A stretch of 51,424 bases of DNA from Crocinitomicaceae bacterium (GTDB lineage Bacteria > Bacteroidota > Bacteroidia > Flavobacteriales_D > Parvicellaceae): the NCBI GenBank assembly GCA_002716065.1, contig PAZE01000051.1:1-51424 (forward strand). Direction: 5' to 3'. How positions within the stretch are numbered: the first letter of the stretch is position 1; each line of letters begins with the position of its first letter. This document shows, in pieces, positions 33,490 through 42,713 of the stretch. Under the pieces are notes generated by a model. The model was not told the DNA's origin and made no database searches. It saw only the letters and a list, made by a program, of their open reading frames with translations. The position numbers were made by a program, and so were the translations under genes.

Positions 33490-33681
33490 CTAAACAACTT
33501 TTACGTTAACTGCATTTAAACCTTTTCTACCTTCTTTTAATTCAAATTCAACACTGTCACCTTCTTTAATTTCATCAATTAAACCAGAAACGTGAACAAA
33601 ATGTTCGTTTGTTGAATCATCTTCAACAATAAAACCAAAACCTTTGGTTTCATTAAAGAATTTTACTTTACCTGTATTCAT
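33490..33681 (-). CDS. Cold-shock (CspA-like) RNA-binding protein
   Basis: 63 residues, a single CSD fold: GKVKFFNETKGFGFIVEDD (RNP1 KGFGFI) and EHFVHVSGLID (RNP2 FVHVS). Binds single-stranded RNA or DNA as a chaperone. It has a strong terminator and a putative promoter TTG-N21-TAAATTTG at 33705-33736, giving a leader of only about 20 bases, unlike the long leaders of E. coli cspA. The 250 bases upstream up to the GreA-like gene hold no other gene. Confidence 0.96.
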   Translation of the reverse strand: MNTGKVKFFNETKGFGFIVEDDSTNEHFVHVSGLIDEIKEGDSVEFELKEGRKGLNAVNVKVV

Positions 33682-33704
33682 TGTAATTTAATATTAATGT
33701 GGAA

Positions 33705-33736
33705 CAAATTTAATTTAATGAATATATCTACCACAA
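33705..33736 (-). promoter_or_regulatory. Promoter of the cold-shock gene
   Basis: Minus strand: TTG (33734-33736), spacer 21, TAAATTTG (33705-33712), ending 23 bases before the ATG. Good match to the Bacteroidetes consensus. Confidence 0.5.
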
Positions 33737-33934
33737 TAAATTCAATTTATTTTTTGTAATTAATTTTTAAGAGAGATATAATTTTATGAATTTGAACTAA
33801 AAATTTGATAATCTTTATATCTATATGCTCATTTTTTCTTAATAGAGATTTCATTTTATAAGTAGATTTTTTTCAGCTTTAAATCAAATTCAGCTTTAAT
33901 TGTTGTTTAATGAGAGGAGTTGATGGATTGGAGT

Positions 33935-34387
33935 TTAATAAATTTCAATAATTGTAATTTTTCTATTGGAGAAGGTGATGTTGTTTCCATTTTCTTGATT
34001 CATTAGTGATTTACCAATAGGTGAAGCAAGAGAAATACAAAAATAGTTTTCCCCCTCAATTGATAGTTTCCCCCAACCGATACCGATAAAATAGGTTCCT
34101 TCGTTTGTCATTACCAAACTACCCAATTCTACTTTTTGTGGATCGCTGATTTGTGGTATTTGCTTAAGGTTATTTTTTTGAATTAGTGCTTTGTTGAGCT
34201 GTTGAGCGTAATTGTCAATTTCAGTTTGAATAAGAGCTCTGGAAGTTTCATGCTTGTCACCAGCACTGCTTTTAGTTGCCTCATTTCTAGATTCTAATGC
34301 AATATTCATGCTCTGCTGAATAGTTTTAATCTTACGTTCAATTAATGTTGTTAGATGGAATATTATTTTAGATTTAATTTCTTTCAT
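33935..34387 (-). CDS. GreA/GreB-family transcription elongation factor-like protein
   Basis: 150 residues. The N-terminal half is a coiled coil with SSAGDKHETSRALIQTEID, close to the Gre tip region with its acidic residues (D and E of AGDKHE), and the C-terminal half is a short FKBP-like Gre domain (GSLVMTNEGTYFIGIGWGKL, ISLASPIGKSLM). The coil is shorter than in GreA. Such proteins rescue or modulate RNA polymerase by binding its secondary channel. The function is inferred from the fold. A stand-alone gene between rluF and csp. Confidence 0.75.
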   Translation of the reverse strand: MKEIKSKIIFHLTTLIERKIKTIQQSMNIALESRNEATKSSAGDKHETSRALIQTEIDNYAQQLNKALIQKNNLKQIPQISDPQKVELGSLVMTNEGTYFIGIGWGKLSIEGENYFCISLASPIGKSLMNQENGNNITFSNRKITIIEIY

Positions 34388-34482
34388 TGTGAATTTAAAA
34401 CCAATTTGTTAATCATGCCTTTGAAAACGAATCTTTTAGTAAAATATCCAGTTTTACTAAAAGTAACTTTATTCAAGAGTTA

Positions 34483-35214
34483 TTAATCATTTGTTTTAGA
34501 AGAATCTGAAATTAATCGATTGAGTTCCTTTAACTCTATACTACTTAGGTCTCTCCATTTGCCAACTTTTACGTCTAAACGAATGTTCATTATTCTTGTT
34601 CTTCTAAGTTGAATAACATTATAATTTAATTGTTCACACATTCTTCTAATTTGTCGATTGAGCCCTTGCGTGAGAATAATTCTAAATTTATTTCTTGTTA
34701 GCTTTTCTACCTTGCACTTTTTAGTAATGGTATCTAAAATTGGAACACCATTTCTCATTGCTGTTAAGAATTCAGTTGAAATGGGTTTATTAACAGTAAC
34801 AATATATTCTTTCTCATGATTATTTCTAGAGCGTAAAATCTTATTTACAATATCTCCATCATTAGTAAGTAAGATAAGTCCATCACTAGGTTTATCTAAC
34901 CTACCAATAGGAAAAATTCTTGAAGGGTAATTAATAAAGTCGATAATGTTGTCTTTTTCAACCCTAGTGTCTGTAGTGCATACAATTCCAACAGGTTTAT
35001 TAAAAGCAATATAAACTGGTTTTTCAGCTTTGTTGTTGATTATTTTACCATCTACTTTAACAATGTCTCCAGGAGCTACTTTAGTTCCTATAAGAGGAAT
35101 TTCATCGTTAATCAGAACTCTATTAAGTGCTATAAGTTTATCAGCTTCCCTTCTAGAACAGAATCCTGCTTCACTTAAAAATTTATTTATTCGAGTAAGA
35201 TTAGAATCGCTCAT
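34483..35214 (-). CDS. rluF: 23S rRNA pseudouridine synthase RluF
   Basis: 243 residues from MSDSNLT at 35214; an ATG at 35235 would add seven residues, but the shorter start aligns with E. coli RluF. An S4 domain ([21 protein letters not shown]) leads into the RsuA/RluB-type catalytic domain: [33 protein letters not shown] with the catalytic Asp of [12 protein letters not shown] and the C-terminal [13 protein letters not shown]. It isomerises a uridine of 23S rRNA (U2604 in E. coli). Confidence 0.93.
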   Translation of the reverse strand: MSDSNLTRINKFLSEAGFCSRREADKLIALNRVLINDEIPLIGTKVAPGDIVKVDGKIINNKAEKPVYIAFNKPVGIVCTTDTRVEKDNIIDFINYPSRIFPIGRLDKPSDGLILLTNDGDIVNKILRSRNNHEKEYIVTVNKPISTEFLTAMRNGVPILDTITKKCKVEKLTRNKFRIILTQGLNRQIRRMCEQLNYNVIQLRRTRIMNIRLDVKVGKWRDLSSIELKELNRLISDSSKTND

Positions 35215-35260
35215 TTGGCATTTTTTACCTTTCAAATTTAGGTAAAATACCTATTAGGCA

Positions 35261-35782
35261 TTAGATTGATTTTATGTAGTCTATTTCCAATTGGAAATCT
35301 TCCTCTTTTTTATTGGAAATTAAAAAACCAACTTCCTCAACTTTATCTCCATTAAAATTGGGTATTCTTAAATCTCTTCCTCTAAAAGTAGGGGATAAGT
35401 GTATAAAAGGAATGGTAATAATTTGCCAAGTTTTGTCGGTTTTAAAAGTGAATTTATAGGAGTATGAATCTGAAAGAGATGACCTTATTCTAAATTGGTA
35501 AGATTTGCCGTCTCCTTTTATTCTCATTTGGAAACTATTGCAATTTTCAATAGTAATGTTTTTTGACTGATACCTAACAGAAGAAAAACCTCCGTAGTTT
35601 TCTAATGAAACGTGACCTTCAAATACACCATTTCCATCGCTGTTAATTGAAAATGAACTTGTGGAAATTCCTCCCATAACATCATCATTTACAATTCTCC
35701 AATTTTTATTGTTTGAGGTTGAGTTGAAATCAAAAATCATATGACTTAAAAAAAAATAGGCTATTAGAAAAAATGTGTTCAA
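35261..35782 (-). CDS. CIA30-family protein
   Basis: 173 residues with a short hydrophobic N-terminus (MNTFFLIAYFFLSHM) and then a CIA30 (complex I intermediate-associated protein 30) galactose-binding-like domain: WRIVNDDVMGGISTSSF, FEGHVSLENYGGFSSVR, YQFRIRS and a late IDYIKSI. In mitochondria CIA30 (NDUFAF1) assists complex I assembly; bacterial versions have no proven role. It follows the AsmA-like gene after 12 bases. Confidence 0.85.
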   Translation of the reverse strand: MNTFFLIAYFFLSHMIFDFNSTSNNKNWRIVNDDVMGGISTSSFSINSDGNGVFEGHVSLENYGGFSSVRYQSKNITIENCNSFQMRIKGDGKSYQFRIRSSLSDSYSYKFTFKTDKTWQIITIPFIHLSPTFRGRDLRIPNFNGDKVEEVGFLISNKKEEDFQLEIDYIKSI

Positions 35783-35794
35783 TGCTGGATCTTC

Positions 35795-38700
35795 TTAACT
35801 GTTTGGTTTTTTTAGTTTAATGGTGTAATCTTCAAGATCTCCTTTTACTAAGATATTTACATAACGAATTTTTTTTCCTTCTGTTGCATAGATTATTTGA
35901 TCTTCTTGGTCAGGGTCTACATCTTCAGTTTTCTTGCCAAATAATTTTGATGCACCAGCTTTGGTAATCATTTTCCATGGAACTTTTAAATAATATTCGT
36001 AGGAGTAATCACTGTTTTGAATTCCAGAAATTTCTACAAATCCTAAAGAAGTGTTTATTTTCATATTGGGAATGTTCATTACACCATCTTTAAGATCTAT
36101 ATGGTTTTGAAGGGTGTCAAACAATACCTTGGCAACATTTTTATCTGCAAAATATTCTGCTAAGTATTCCATTGGACCAAAATTTTCAAGCTTTCCAGAA
36201 AGAACATTGAAATCTAGATGGATTTCACTGTCATCAATTATGGGGACCATATCTTTGTGTAGATGTATTTTACCCCATAAATCACCACTTAGTTGACCAT
36301 GAAGATTTTCCGATACTAAATAATCTTGGCCAAAATTTTCAAATTTAACAAGAAGCTGATCTAAATTGACGTTGGTTAACTTCATCTTTGGACTAAAGTA
36401 AATGAGCTTTGGGTTAGATCCATTAAAGTAGCCACTCATTCTCATATTTCCTCCAGCTAAATCTAAAGATAACGTGTCAACATAAACGAAATGGGTAGGT
36501 TTAATTCTTATGGAGCCTTCAAAATTTTGAATTTTATACAAGTGGTAATTTAGATCTTTAATATCAACATCAACTTTTAGATTTGGGAAAGGTACTTCGT
36601 AGATGTTAAATCCTTTTTCATGATCTTGGGGAGAAGAAGCATATTCAGATGCTGGCTGTTGATAAGCAGTAAGCTGATCAAAATCTAATTTTGAGGCTTT
36701 AAGACTAACATAATTGTCTTTGTTTTTAAGTAGGGTGTCGCCACCTAGAAATAGTTCGGCATTAACAATAAAATTACTCTCTCCTAATTTGCCTCTAAAA
36801 TTTTCAACCAATAGGTTGTCATCTTCAAGGTGAATTCTGCCACCAAAATCTTTAAATCTTAAATGGTGAACTTTCATTTTAGCTTCTAGTAAGTCAAATG
36901 TTACATCACTAGAGTATAGTGTTTTGTTAAAATGTAAGTCTGCAAATCCATGAATTTTTAAATCATCAAATTCTTCATGACGATAATCTTCAGGAACATA
37001 ATTTTCACCTTCGTAAGAAAAAAGATCCTCCAATTGCAAAATATTGGAAGTAAGGTTGAATTCCACCTTAGCATCCCCTTTAGGGTTTTGCTGAAACCAC
37101 TTGTCATAATGGGTAAGGTGGCCATCAAAATGGAAGTCACTTTTATCAATCATTCCAGAAAAGTCAATTAACTTCAAGTTTTCTTCTTCTATTATAAGAT
37201 CGGCATGAAAATCATGAAAATTGTGTGGGTAATTTTTTAATTGAGCATGAAAGTCATCAATAAAAAATTCTCCTATTGGAAGATAGGGAGATTCTGTAAA
37301 GTCTCTTGCAGAACTTTTAAATGTTAAGGCTAAGTTCATCTCAGAAAGGGATTCATTAATTCCATCTAAAGTGTCTTTTGATGAACTAGTAAGCTGTTGA
37401 ATATCCAGAAAATTCGATGAAATTTCTAAATGGGTAATTACATCTTTAGCTGTATGATGTAAAATTGCAGGAAGATCATCAACACTTCCTTTAATTTGTA
37501 AATCAGAATCTCCAATTAGAAGATTAAAATAGTCAATGGAAGCTTTATGACCATCCATTACTGCATATAGATCTAAATCTTTTAAGGGCAGGTGAAAATC
37601 TGGTGTTTTAAAGCTAAGGTCAGTTACTTTTAGTTCAGTAAAGTAGGATTCGTTTAGTTTTTCAATGCTTTTTTCGGGGTGGTTTAAATCAATGATGTCG
37701 TGAAAATTCATTGTTAATTCCACACCACCAGATAAATCTTGCAAATATTCAAGATTAAAGAATTTAGCTAAAAAGTCGAGTTTGAAATCCGATACTAATT
37801 TTAAATTAATATCAGGTTCTAAGAAGTTTTGAACAGATAAATCTCCACTAAAAACTCCAGCTTCAGGATTTGCAGAGAAATCTGATAAAGAAAACTCCAT
37901 AGTGGTAATGTCTCTTTTATTTCCATTGGAAAAATGACCATTGAATCTAAGGTTATCAAGCTTTTTATCGTTTGCAGTGTTTTCTATAAATGCTTCGCTA
38001 CATCCAAAAACTGCATCTATGTATGGAGTATGCCCATTAATGCATGGGCCAAGCACTGATCCATTAAAGAATACTTTTCCTCTGTTATTGTATAGTTCAA
38101 GAGTGGGAGTGAGTTCATCTGGAGCAAATGCAATAAGTAGATCAAAATTGGGTTTTTCACCTTTAAAATTGATGTTCAAATTCATGTTGTCTGCAAAATC
38201 AATATCCCCTTCCATATTAAAAACAGCACCTTCAAGTGCTATTTCTGAGGGTACAATTTTTAATATTTCTTCTTTAGCGATGTAGTCAATTTCCGTATGT
38301 ACATCAAAATGCTTATCATGAATAAAGCTAGTGTCTCCATTATCTATATAGGTGATTATAAACTTAGCGTCCAGAAAAGCTTGTAGGTCATCTCCGGCAG
38401 ATTTAAATTTAGATTTTGCTGAATTAATGTATAAGTCGAAGTACATTCCGTTTGCTTGATTAAGCTTGTTGATGTCAATATTATTTAGCGCTATAGATTT
38501 TAAGTTAATGTGAAACTCTTCTGCAGGATCATCAATTTTCTTTTTTGTTTCCAGTGCATCTGTGATGTTAAAGCTGCCGTCAGGATGTTGAACTATATTA
38601 ATAGATCCATTATTTAGTACAATGGACTTGATTTCCATATCTCCAGAAATAATATCCCAAATGTTAAATCCTACATATACATCATGAATGTCTAATAAAT

Positions 38701-38974
38701 GGTTTTCCTTTTTATTTTCATTTTCAAAGATGGATAACTCTTCTAGATCAATAGAGATGTAAGGAAAATTTTTAAAGGGAGAAATGTGGCTTCCGTTTAT
38801 TTGAAAATGACCGACAAAATCTTCATTTAGGGTTGCAATGAGTTCTTGGACAACAACATCTTGCTTGTAATAAAGCAAGGTAACTAATGTGGAAAACAAG
38901 AAGGAGGGTAGTAGAACTAAAAAAAGTATACATCTTACCCAAAATTTTCTTTTTCGTAAGAATTTAAATTTCAT
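35795..38974 (-). CDS. AsmA-like (TamB/YhdP-type) large envelope protein
   Basis: 1059 residues. One N-terminal membrane helix (FWVRCILFLVLLPSFLFSTL, about 10-30) anchors a long periplasmic region of repeating beta-strands (LNNIDINKLN, LDDIELSIFENEN-type pieces and DGVMNIPNMKINTSLG in the AsmA C-terminal-like domain near 960-1010). AsmA-like proteins form hydrophobic-grooved bridges that carry phospholipid to the outer membrane. Length agrees with this group. The only gene of its kind in the window. Confidence 0.85.
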   Translation of the reverse strand: MKFKFLRKRKFWVRCILFLVLLPSFLFSTLVTLLYYKQDVVVQELIATLNEDFVGHFQINGSHISPFKNFPYISIDLEELSIFENENKKENHLLDIHDVYVGFNIWDIISGDMEIKSIVLNNGSINIVQHPDGSFNITDALETKKKIDDPAEEFHINLKSIALNNIDINKLNQANGMYFDLYINSAKSKFKSAGDDLQAFLDAKFIITYIDNGDTSFIHDKHFDVHTEIDYIAKEEILKIVPSEIALEGAVFNMEGDIDFADNMNLNINFKGEKPNFDLLIAFAPDELTPTLELYNNRGKVFFNGSVLGPCINGHTPYIDAVFGCSEAFIENTANDKKLDNLRFNGHFSNGNKRDITTMEFSLSDFSANPEAGVFSGDLSVQNFLEPDINLKLVSDFKLDFLAKFFNLEYLQDLSGGVELTMNFHDIIDLNHPEKSIEKLNESYFTELKVTDLSFKTPDFHLPLKDLDLYAVMDGHKASIDYFNLLIGDSDLQIKGSVDDLPAILHHTAKDVITHLEISSNFLDIQQLTSSSKDTLDGINESLSEMNLALTFKSSARDFTESPYLPIGEFFIDDFHAQLKNYPHNFHDFHADLIIEEENLKLIDFSGMIDKSDFHFDGHLTHYDKWFQQNPKGDAKVEFNLTSNILQLEDLFSYEGENYVPEDYRHEEFDDLKIHGFADLHFNKTLYSSDVTFDLLEAKMKVHHLRFKDFGGRIHLEDDNLLVENFRGKLGESNFIVNAELFLGGDTLLKNKDNYVSLKASKLDFDQLTAYQQPASEYASSPQDHEKGFNIYEVPFPNLKVDVDIKDLNYHLYKIQNFEGSIRIKPTHFVYVDTLSLDLAGGNMRMSGYFNGSNPKLIYFSPKMKLTNVNLDQLLVKFENFGQDYLVSENLHGQLSGDLWGKIHLHKDMVPIIDDSEIHLDFNVLSGKLENFGPMEYLAEYFADKNVAKVLFDTLQNHIDLKDGVMNIPNMKINTSLGFVEISGIQNSDYSYEYYLKVPWKMITKAGASKLFGKKTEDVDPDQEDQIIYATEGKKIRYVNILVKGDLEDYTIKLKKPNS

Positions 38975-39058
38975 GTTAGCTAAAGTATTAACTTCTTTTT
39001 AAAGTACTTTAAGAGTCGTTGAAAATGTGCTATTGTTTTTTTTGCTAAATTTAATTTC

Positions 39059-39451
39059 ATGAAAAAGTATTACTGTTTTTGTTTAGTTCTTTTGCTTTTT
39101 ATGGGTTGTTGTAAGCTCACAAAGATAGAATGTAATAAATACGATGGTTTTCACAAATATATTTATGAGCCTATTGTTGTTTCTGAGGATTGTAATTGTA
39201 TTGTTTCAGGAAAAGTAAAATACCTAAAAGATTGTCAGACAGTTGCTTTAATTCATTATGGAGATGGCAGTTGTGATAACATAGCTACAAAGATTATTTG
39301 CGAAAATGGAGATTGTTTTGATAAAAATGACAGCCCTTTAACTTCAGTTGATTTTACCATCGATTGCAATGTAAATTCGATTACTGAAGGACCGATAAGC
39401 TCATCTGAGCTGAATCAGCTTTTTGATCCAAGCTCAGGACCTCAGCCTTAA
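39059..39451 (+). CDS. Cys-rich lipoprotein, function unknown
   Basis: 130 residues. The signal MKKYYCFCLVLLLFMGCC ends in a lipobox (FMGC). The mature part has about ten further Cys, arranged in pairs such as EDCNCIVSG and ENGDCFD, which suggests disulfides in the periplasm. It has no domain that can be named. Divergent from the AsmA-like gene and convergent with the second folE (24 bases apart). Confidence 0.7.
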   Translation: MKKYYCFCLVLLLFMGCCKLTKIECNKYDGFHKYIYEPIVVSEDCNCIVSGKVKYLKDCQTVALIHYGDGSCDNIATKIICENGDCFDKNDSPLTSVDFTIDCNVNSITEGPISSSELNQLFDPSSGPQP

Positions 39452-39475
39452 GCTGAACAGTTAGAATATTAGAAA

Positions 39476-40141
39476 TTAATCTTCTAGCTTTGATGTTAAG
39501 CTTCCAAAAAAGTCGTTTCTGCACTTTACATCTTCAAAAACACCACTATACTCAATTGTAGTAGTAAAGCTATTTTTATCTTTTATACCTCTTGAAGAAA
39601 CACAAAGGTGCTTTGCATTAATAACAACAATTACATCCTGAGTATCTAGTGTTTTTTGAAGGTCTTTTAAAATCTGCATGCATAGCCTTTCTTGTACTTG
39701 TGGACGATGAGAATAGTAATCTACCAATCGATTTATTTTAGAAAGGCCAATAACTTTTTCATTTGGAATATAAGCAATGTGAGCATGACCTACGATTGGA
39801 AGAAAATGATGCTCACAGGAAGAGTCAATGGTAATGTTTTGCTCAATTAACATCTTTTTATAACCGTATTTATTTTCAAAAGTTGAAAGCTTAGGTTTGT
39901 TGGACGGATTTAATCCATAAAAGAGCTCTTTTACATACATTTTAGCAAAACGGTAAGGAGTTCCGGATAAACTATCGTCAGACAAATCTAGTCCAAGTTC
40001 TTCCATTATTTTGGCAAAATACTTTTGTATGGATTCAATTTTTTCTTGATCAGATTTAACAAAAGCGTTTTCTAAAAGAGGAGTTTCAACATTTGTTGAA
40101 ATATGGTAATCTCCTATAAGTTCTAATTCTTGTTTATTCAT
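39476..40141 (-). CDS. folE: GTP cyclohydrolase I, second copy in the metal cluster
   Basis: 221 residues, the same length as the copy at 19197-19862 and sharing GLDLSDDSL, GLSKINR, RPQVQERL and AKHLCVSSRGIKD. All zinc and active-site residues are kept (SCEHHFLPIVGHAHIAY, HLC), so it is a type IA enzyme and not the metal-flexible FolE2 (IB). It ends an operon SEC-C-MerC-FolE below a Zur-like palindrome (40768-40786). A paralogue made under zinc shortage to keep folate or pterin flow going is a reasonable model, but the conserved zinc site leaves that open. Confidence 0.93.
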   Translation of the reverse strand: MNKQELELIGDYHISTNVETPLLENAFVKSDQEKIESIQKYFAKIMEELGLDLSDDSLSGTPYRFAKMYVKELFYGLNPSNKPKLSTFENKYGYKKMLIEQNITIDSSCEHHFLPIVGHAHIAYIPNEKVIGLSKINRLVDYYSHRPQVQERLCMQILKDLQKTLDTQDVIVVINAKHLCVSSRGIKDKNSFTTTIEYSGVFEDVKCRNDFFGSLTSKLED

Positions 40142-40142
40142 T

Positions 40143-40541
40143 TTATGAACAGCATTTATCAGATTTACATTGGCAATATTTCAAATTATAAAGATGAAGC
40201 CCTATTAGTGAAAATGCAGCAGTGTATTTAAAATATTCTGAAAAATATAACCAGCCAGATTGTTCAATAAGTATTGTTGTTAATAATCCAGCCCATGCGG
40301 TCCAAAGTGCCGGCTTCATCCAAGATTTTGATGTTGTTTGAGTAGATCTGTAAACTGCAAAAAAAGAAATGAATAAAAAGATGAAATCTAGCCATATCCA
40401 CCAAGTAGGCGCTGAAGCACAACAACTTTTAGAGCAAGCTGAAGCAATAAATAAAAATGGAGTAGCAATACAATGAATCATACAAGTAAAGCTTGCAATA
40501 GCTCCAATTAAATCAGATTTTTGTTTTAATGTTGCAATCAT
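40143..40541 (-). CDS. merC: MerC-domain membrane protein
   Basis: 132 residues with four membrane helices. The Cys motifs of MerC are present: CMIHCIATPF in helix 1-2 and SACSKSCCASAP in the first loop, and a Cys-rich cytosolic tail KYCQCKSDKCCS. MerC proteins carry mercuric ions; chromosomal versions in metal-homeostasis clusters may carry zinc or another soft metal. The stop is 1 base before folE and the start 6 bases after the SEC-C mini-gene. Confidence 0.85.
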   Translation of the reverse strand: MIATLKQKSDLIGAIASFTCMIHCIATPFLFIASACSKSCCASAPTWWIWLDFIFLFISFFAVYRSTQTTSKSWMKPALWTAWAGLLTTILIEQSGWLYFSEYFKYTAAFSLIGLHLYNLKYCQCKSDKCCS

Positions 40542-40547
40542 ACTTGA

Positions 40548-40721
40548 CTATTTACCGCAACATTTTTTGAATTTATATCCGCTTCCACAAGGGCAAGGGC
40601 TATTTCTTCCAACCTTTGGATAAGAACGAGTATATGGTTCAGGCGTATTACAACAATTAGAGTCATTGCAACAAGGCTGTTGATTTTGGCTGTGATCTAT
40701 TTCTTGTTCGTTATGAATCAT
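40548..40721 (-). CDS. SEC-C zinc-binding mini-protein
   Basis: 57 residues: [20 protein letters not shown], a double-Cys stretch (PCCN, NCCN), then [20 protein letters not shown], the SEC-C zinc-binding motif CxC...CC. In SecA this motif binds zinc and SecB; free-standing forms are common and often lie with metal genes. It opens the operon SEC-C-MerC-FolE and starts 46 bases from the Zur-like palindrome at 40768. Confidence 0.82.
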   Translation of the reverse strand: MIHNEQEIDHSQNQQPCCNDSNCCNTPEPYTRSYPKVGRNSPCPCGSGYKFKKCCGK

Positions 40722-40767
40722 GTCTTATTCTCTAAATGAGAAAACAAAATTAACTTAATTTAGATTA

Positions 40768-40786
40768 AATGCAACAACGTTGCATT
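40768..40786. promoter_or_regulatory. Zur/Fur-type palindrome 1 (AATGCAAC-AAC-GTTGCATT)
   Basis: A 19-base palindrome with perfect 8-base arms and a 3-base spacer, 47 bases upstream of the SEC-C start and overlapping the cobW stop codon. The same palindrome occurs at 44771-44788 and, weaker, at 43236-43250. A Zur-like repressor is inferred from form and gene content. Confidence 0.75.
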
Positions 40787-41990
40787 AATTTACCATTCTA
40801 ACAATATTCTTTGGCCATGGATCATTGAATTCATGATTGTTATTCCACAGTTCAATTTCACTATCGGTAAGGAAACATGATTTTAATGCATTTGTGAATC
40901 GATCTACCTGACTTTCATCTCCAATTACCGTAAGGTCACAGTGGCGATCACCAAATCTTCCGGATTCTTTAGAAAGCATTTCTTTCATTAGCTCTATCTC
41001 CATTGATGAAAGACCATTATTGGCATCTTCAACAATTCCTGATCTCCAGGATCCAATTATTTCTAGATTGATACCTCCAGCGGCCTGATTCCAAAGAAGA
41101 GAGTGTTTATCTCGGCTAGCAAGCCAGAAAAAGCCTTTGCTTCGATATATTCTTTGGTCTAAAAATTGATGACAGATGTCCCACAATCTTTGAGGATGAA
41201 ATGGACGGTCGTCTTTTATTATTCTAGTGGCTAAATTGTAAGGACGGTCTTCTTTATCTTGAGAAGCTAACACAGGTTTTAGCTCGTTAATTAATTTTTC
41301 TACTTTAAAGAAGTCGTAATTTTGAAGTTCAAATAAAGACGCTATATCGAGTTTCCCAAACAAAACAGAATGTGTAGAAGAGTACGGGTTTATGTTTTGA
41401 ATGTGTGATGCAATATCAGGAAGTTTTCCCTCTTGAATTCGATCGGCTTTGGTAAGAAGAAGATGACTGCAAAACATAATCTGTTCTACTAATAAATTCA
41501 CTGTATCTCGTTTGCCATTAGCCAAGTTATTTTGCATTATTGGAATTAGTCTTTCTCCATAGTTGTAGTCATGCGAAAGCATTAAGCTATCCACAAGAGC
41601 AAATACACCGGTTAGTCTTACACTTGTATGATTCTTAAAGTATTCAATTAGAGGCATTGGGTGGCAGCTTCCGGAGGTTTCAATAATAATTAATTCTGGT
41701 TCTTGGTTCGAAAGTAATTTTTCAATTGCATCGTTAAGCTTTTTAATTCCTTTTTTACTACTTAGCACACAGGAGTGAATGGATTCCAAAATAGTGTTGT
41801 TTTGCTCAACTATATCTGTATTTCCAAGCAACTCCCCATCTACATCTAGCTCACTCATGTCATTTACAATGGCACAAACTTGAATGTTTTTCTTTTTGGA
41901 TTGAGCCAGCAGGCTTCTAAATAGGGTAGTCTTTCCAGATCCAAGGAATCCATTAAGTATTACAACTGGAATTTTTAAACTTGTTTTCAT
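40785..41990 (-). CDS. CobW/COG0523-family GTPase with a degenerate CxCC motif
   Basis: 401 residues. Walker A GFLGSGKTTLFRSLL (residues 14-28), Walker B IIIETSGSCHP, LLTKADRI as NKxD-like base motif, and a CobW C-terminal domain (RIYRSKGFFWLASRD). COG0523 proteins hand metals to enzymes using a GCxCC motif; here the site reads ESIHSCVLSSKKG, leaving only one Cys. Metal transfer must therefore differ or use other residues (the Cys of SGSCHP). In the zinc cluster next to Zur-like boxes, it may be a zinc-chaperone of the ZNG/YciC type. Confidence 0.85.
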   Translation of the reverse strand: MKTSLKIPVVILNGFLGSGKTTLFRSLLAQSKKKNIQVCAIVNDMSELDVDGELLGNTDIVEQNNTILESIHSCVLSSKKGIKKLNDAIEKLLSNQEPELIIIETSGSCHPMPLIEYFKNHTSVRLTGVFALVDSLMLSHDYNYGERLIPIMQNNLANGKRDTVNLLVEQIMFCSHLLLTKADRIQEGKLPDIASHIQNINPYSSTHSVLFGKLDIASLFELQNYDFFKVEKLINELKPVLASQDKEDRPYNLATRIIKDDRPFHPQRLWDICHQFLDQRIYRSKGFFWLASRDKHSLLWNQAAGGINLEIIGSWRSGIVEDANNGLSSMEIELMKEMLSKESGRFGDRHCDLTVIGDESQVDRFTNALKSCFLTDSEIELWNNNHEFNDPWPKNIVRMVN

Positions 41991-42039
41991 TAAATGTATA
42001 ATACTTATTAGGTAGTAATCATTTTTAGTTGTTGATTAT

Positions 42040-42573
42040 TCACTTGCTTTTAGGTCTAAATGGCTTAATAACTTCTTGGTTACATTCCATAAATGGACCT
42101 TCCATTAAATCTATACAATATGGAATAGCTGGGAAAACAGCATCTAAACATTCTCTAATTGATTTAGGTTTTCCAGGAAGATTAAGTATTAAGCTCGAAT
42201 TTCTAAGACCTGCGGTTTGTCTAGAAAGAATGGCAGTAGGAACATATTTTAACGATTCAGCTCTCATAAGCTCACCAAAACCGGGCATCATTCGATCACA
42301 AACAGCTTCAGTTGCTTCTGGTGTTATGTCTCTTTTGGCTGGTCCAGTGCCTCCAGTAGTTATTACTAAACAACACTGTTTGTTGTCAACTAAATCAATA
42401 ATTGTTTTTTCAACATGTTCTCTTTCATCAGGAATGATTTCGTAAAACTTTTCCCATTCAGAAATCAAATACTGGTTTAGGGTATCTATAATTGCTTTTC
42501 CACTTAAGTCTTCGTAAATACCAGCACTAGCTCTATCACTAACAGTTACAATTCCTATTTTTATGTTTAGCAT
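42040..42573 (-). CDS. mog: Molybdopterin adenylyltransferase (Mog)
   Basis: 177 residues of the MoaB/Mog fold: IGIVTVSDRASAGIYEDLSG, CLVITTGGTGPAKRDITPEA, VCDRMMPGFGELMR and SLILNLPGKPKSIRECL. The GGTG and the RD(x)TPEA motif bind the pterin phosphate and ATP. It activates molybdopterin by adenylation before Mo insertion. No other Mo-cofactor gene is in the window; it lies 49 bases before cobW on the same strand and may be co-transcribed with it. MoaB is the alternative, but length and motifs favour Mog. Confidence 0.88.
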   Translation of the reverse strand: MLNIKIGIVTVSDRASAGIYEDLSGKAIIDTLNQYLISEWEKFYEIIPDEREHVEKTIIDLVDNKQCCLVITTGGTGPAKRDITPEATEAVCDRMMPGFGELMRAESLKYVPTAILSRQTAGLRNSSLILNLPGKPKSIRECLDAVFPAIPYCIDLMEGPFMECNQEVIKPFRPKSK

Positions 42574-42713
42574 TTTAAGATTTACTATTTAATTTTTACT
42601 GAAAATTCTGTAGCCTAAAGCCAAAAAAATCAGGCTTTTTTAAAATTCATCTAAAGAAACCTGATCTTTTATTTAAAATTATTGATAAAGAAATTTAGCT
42701 AATTTCAATACGA

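Noticed and set aside
37941-38285. 114-codon plus-strand frame inside the AsmA-like gene
   Set aside because: Shadow of the AsmA-like coding sequence on the other strand.
42029-42445. 138-codon plus-strand frame across mog
   Set aside because: Antisense to mog, whose motifs are clear; no own support.
42612-42638. AGCCT...AGGCT near a T-run after the mog start region as terminator
   Set aside because: Five-base stem with a 14-base loop is weak, and nothing on either side requires it.
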